Below, in pieces: positions 61,637 through 64,000 of a stretch of DNA of 64,000 nucleotides (position 1 is the first letter of the stretch; every line of letters begins with the position of its first letter). The translations under genes and the position numbers were made by a program. The stretch is from Arthrobacter sp. zg-Y820. GTDB taxonomy: Bacteria; Actinomycetota; Actinomycetes; Actinomycetales; Micrococcaceae. The notes under the pieces are model-generated. The model was not told the origin of the DNA. It ran no database searches and saw only the letters and a list, made by a program, of their open reading frames with translations. The stretch is taken from NCBI RefSeq assembly GCF_030142155.1, contig NZ_CP126247.1, forward strand, positions 3,100,001 to 3,164,000. Reading direction: 5' to 3'.

Positions 61637-63250
61637 ATGCATCAGGAACCGGGCTCTCCAGCGGTCGGCCGATACCTTCGCTACCGCTGGTGGGGATTGG
61701 TCGCCATCAGCCTCGGCGTGGCAATGATCATCATGGACGCCACCATCGTTTCCGTTTCCATCCCCTCGATCGTGGCGGATTTGGGCATCTCCAGCACCGA
61801 AATCCAATGGGTCCAGGAAATCTACACCCTGCTGTTCGCTGCCCTGCTGTTGACGTGGGGCCGGATTGCGGACCGGGCCGGCCGCCGGCGAATCATGCTG
61901 ATCGGCGTCGGAATCTTTGCTGCTGCGAGTCTCCTTTGCGCCGTGGCGGAGTCCGGCGGCTTCCTGATAACCGGCCGGGCGCTCCAGGGGTTGGGCGGGT
62001 CGATGATCCTGCCCACCACCCTGGCCCTGCTTAACGCCAACTTCCAGGGACGCGAGCGCGGCATAGCCTTCGCCGTCTGGGGCTCCACCATCGGCGGCAT
62101 GGCCGCAGTCGGCCCGCTGCTCGGAGGGTGGCTCACTGAGAACGCCAGCTGGCGGTGGGCCTTCGGCATCAACATTCCCCTCGGCGCACTGATAGCCGTT
62201 GGACTGCTTCTGTTCGTGGCGGAGTCTTCGGAACCGCTGACCGGCGCGCGGCAACGGCTGGACATCAATGGTGCGTTGCTGTCCATCCTCGGCTTCGGCG
62301 CCCTGGTGTTCGGCTTGATCGAGGGCCGCAGCTACGGCTGGTGGTACGCCGACGACGACGCCCCCTTCCGTCTCGGCAGCCTCTCCCCCGTGCCGGTGGC
62401 GTTTGCGGTTGCCGCCGTCGCGCTGACAGCCTTCGTGATGGAGGAACGCCGGCGGACCGAGGCTGGCAGGGGCGTCATCCTGGATCTTTCGCTGTTCCGC
62501 ATCCCCTCCTTTGCCAACGGCAACATAACCGCGCTGATCGTCAGCTTCGGCGAGTTCGGCCTGATCCTGTCCCTGCCCCTCTGGTTCCAGAATGTCCTTG
62601 GCTACTCGGCTTTCCAGGCGGGCCTTGCCCTGGTGCCGCTGGCCGCCGGGTCCTTCCTGGCCAGCGGTGCGGTGGCAGCCCTCTCCCGCCGGTACTCCCC
62701 CATTCTGGTGGTGCGGGTCGGCCTGTGCCTGGAGATCCTCGCCATCGGGGCGCTGGCGCTGCTGATCCGTCCGGACAGCACGGCCTGGCTAACCTCGCCG
62801 ATCCTGCTCGTCTACGGCCTGGGCGTGGGCCTGGCAACTGCCCAGCTCACGTCGGTGGTGCTGGCCGAGGTGCCGGTGGCCCGCAGCGGTCAGGGGTCGG
62901 CGACACAGAGCACCGCCCGCCAGACCGGTTCCGCACTGGGCATCGCCGTCCTGGGCACCGCCTTCTTCACGTCACTGAAGGAGGGCACCGCATCACGGCT
63001 CTCCGACGACGTCGCCGCCAACCCGATGCTGGGGCCGCTGGTGGATTCGGTGAACGCCAGTTCCGGCGGAACCATCGGAGCCCTGAGCGCTGATCCGCAA
63101 ACCGCGTACATCGCCGACGCCGCCCGTTCCGCAATGACCGACGGCGTAACCCTGGCGGGGTGGATCGCTGCCGGCGCGCTGCTGATCGGTCTCCTGACGA
63201 GCCTTCGGATCCGGCCCGTCAAACAGCCCGAAAAACCCCCGGCGGAGTGA
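61637..63250 (+). CDS. DHA2-family MFS drug efflux transporter
   Basis: 537 residues with fourteen membrane helices. Motifs: MIIMDATIVSVSIPSIVADL in helix 1, LTWGRIADRAGRRRIMLIG (motif A), LQGLGGSMILPTTLALL, and WRWAFGINIPLG in helix 5-6, all typical of the EmrB/QacA group. It exports toxic lipophilic compounds by proton antiport. ATG 61637 is chosen; a GTG at 61628 sits too close to its GGAG. It diverges from the aldehyde dehydrogenase. The substrate is unknown. Confidence 0.9.
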   Translation: MHQEPGSPAVGRYLRYRWWGLVAISLGVAMIIMDATIVSVSIPSIVADLGISSTEIQWVQEIYTLLFAALLLTWGRIADRAGRRRIMLIGVGIFAAASLLCAVAESGGFLITGRALQGLGGSMILPTTLALLNANFQGRERGIAFAVWGSTIGGMAAVGPLLGGWLTENASWRWAFGINIPLGALIAVGLLLFVAESSEPLTGARQRLDINGALLSILGFGALVFGLIEGRSYGWWYADDDAPFRLGSLSPVPVAFAVAAVALTAFVMEERRRTEAGRGVILDLSLFRIPSFANGNITALIVSFGEFGLILSLPLWFQNVLGYSAFQAGLALVPLAAGSFLASGAVAALSRRYSPILVVRVGLCLEILAIGALALLIRPDSTAWLTSPILLVYGLGVGLATAQLTSVVLAEVPVARSGQGSATQSTARQTGSALGIAVLGTAFFTSLKEGTASRLSDDVAANPMLGPLVDSVNASSGGTIGALSADPQTAYIADAARSAMTDGVTLAGWIAAGALLIGLLTSLRIRPVKQPEKPPAE

Positions 63251-63284
63251 TGTGTGCCTGGGGTCCGGCGGCCTCCGCGCCGCG

Positions 63285-64000
63285 TTAGCCCAGTTCGTGC
63301 TCCAGCCGTTCCAGATGTGCCACCACGGCCGCCCGGCGGGGTGAGCGCAGCGGCATCAGCCGCAGAGCGAGGGACCAGGCCTCGACGTCGTGCCGGGCCT
63401 CCTCGAGTGACAGGTATCCGAGCAGCGTCTCGGGGCCGGCGTCGGAGAGCATCGCCTCACGCAGGACGGTGCTGACCTCGCTGCGCAGCGCCGTGATGGC
63501 CGGAGCCTGGGACCGCGGCAGCACCGGCCCGCGGTACAGGCCCAGGGCCAGCCGGTACGCTCCGCGCTCCAGATAGCCGAGCACCTGCCGGGCATCGATG
63601 ACCAGCCCGTGCGGCAGCCGGTAGGGGCGGGACTGCGGCACCAGTGCGGGCCCCGGGACGCCGTCGCTGTGTTTTCCCAGCAGGTTGCGCAGCCGCAGCA
63701 TCTCGGCCCGGACGGTGCTCACCGATGCGCTTTCCGGATAGACCATGACGGAGAGCTGGTCGGCGCTCAGCCCTTCGGGATGAAGCGCGAGGAGTGTGAG
63801 GAGCTCGGAATGCCGGATGCTCAGGGATGCGGCCCGGCCCCCGACGTTCACCACCGCCAGGTCCCGGCCAAGAATGTGCAGGCTGTCCTGCCGGAGGGCC
63901 GGCCTGGCGGCGGATCTCGGGGCAGACCTCAGGGCAGACCTGTGGGCTGTCCGGTGGACTGTTCGGTGGACTGTTCCGGACGATGCACCGGCGGCGTTCT
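63285..64000 (-). CDS. GAF-type transcriptional regulator, C-terminal part (continues past window)
   Basis: The visible part reads LSIRHSELLTLLALHPEGLS and ADQLSVMVYPESASVSTVRA, then EMLRLRNLLG and SRPYRLPHGLVIDARQVLG, the DNA-binding domain typical of GAF regulators found beside actinobacterial aldehyde dehydrogenases. Upstream is an Arg/His/Ala-rich linker (TVHRTVHRTAHRSALRSAPR) with repeated units, and the frame is open to the window end, so the GAF part lies outside. It probably controls the aldehyde dehydrogenase operon. Confidence 0.8.
   Translation of the reverse strand, partial: NAAGASSGTVHRTVHRTAHRSALRSAPRSAARPALRQDSLHILGRDLAVVNVGGRAASLSIRHSELLTLLALHPEGLSADQLSVMVYPESASVSTVRAEMLRLRNLLGKHSDGVPGPALVPQSRPYRLPHGLVIDARQVLGYLERGAYRLALGLYRGPVLPRSQAPAITALRSEVSTVLREAMLSDAGPETLLGYLSLEEARHDVEAWSLALRLMPLRSPRRAAVVAHLERLEHELG

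Overview
The window is high-GC actinobacterial chromosome, most likely from the Micrococcaceae (Arthrobacter in the broad sense). The basis is mycothiol synthase (mshD) beside a GlnR-type regulator, ppk1 next to a Nudix/histidine-phosphatase gene, DUF4193, frequent GTG/TTG starts with start-stop overlaps, and a C50-carotenoid operon. No plasmid, phage or CRISPR region was found; the only mobile trace is a small integrase remnant near 39.4-39.6 kb.

Layout. 0-1.35 kb: the 5' part of a response regulator, then the C-terminal stubs of a histidine kinase and of a PspC-family membrane protein abutting head to head (apparent deletion junction), then an intact small PspC protein. 1.5-7.3 kb: phosphofructokinase, acetyltransferase, ankyrin protein, YgfZ, a nitrobindin-like protein, small membrane proteins and GlnR. 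7.4-15.2 kb: mshD, ppk1, MutT1-like hydrolase, ferritin, thyA-folA and asd. 15.2-21.5 kb: murB with two coupled MaoC-type dehydratases, DUF2797, DJ-1/PfpI and a ParA/MinD-like ATPase. 21.6-28.7 kb: tRNA-Met, tRNA-Thr, a soluble Ser/Thr kinase with a GAF domain, a DEAD-box helicase, MOSC and NfeD-like proteins and a GT87 mannosyltransferase. 28.8-37.3 kb: amidohydrolase, cystathionine beta-synthase plus gamma-lyase/synthase, AlkA-like glycosylase, an ammonium transporter fused to a PII-like domain, and glutathione-independent formaldehyde dehydrogenase. 37.5-43.9 kb: thioredoxin, tRNA-Tyr, YajQ, histidine phosphatase, HtpX, MFS and metallo-beta-lactamase-fold proteins. 43.9-47.5 kb: two coupled alpha/beta hydrolases diverging from a Fur-family regulator and catalase. 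47.7-55 kb: crtE-B-I-Ye-Yf-Eb with divergent idi, then a glycosyltransferase and a membrane protein. 55.1-64 kb: TerC under a yybP-ykoY-type leader, a MobA-like transferase, DUF4193, a YtxH-like protein, the DUF779/AdhP/aldehyde dehydrogenase operon, a DHA2 efflux pump and the C-terminal part of a GAF-type regulator.

How genes work together. The crt genes plus idi form a complete route from IPP/DMAPP to a cyclic C50 carotenoid. Cystathionine beta-synthase with the adjacent gamma-enzyme gives reverse transsulfuration to cysteine, a precursor of mycothiol, whose last step is mshD. Fur-katA, ferritin, thioredoxin and DJ-1 cover redox and iron stress. The aldehyde dehydrogenase/AdhP/DUF779 cluster and FdhA handle alcohols and aldehydes.

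The most unusual points are the head-to-head truncation of a PspC-type two-component locus, the Amt-PII fusion with an altered T-loop, the kinase-GAF fusion, a triple 15-bp palindromic repeat upstream of formaldehyde dehydrogenase, and many short tandem duplications (12-25 bp) near gene ends. I saw no clear new defence or mobile system.
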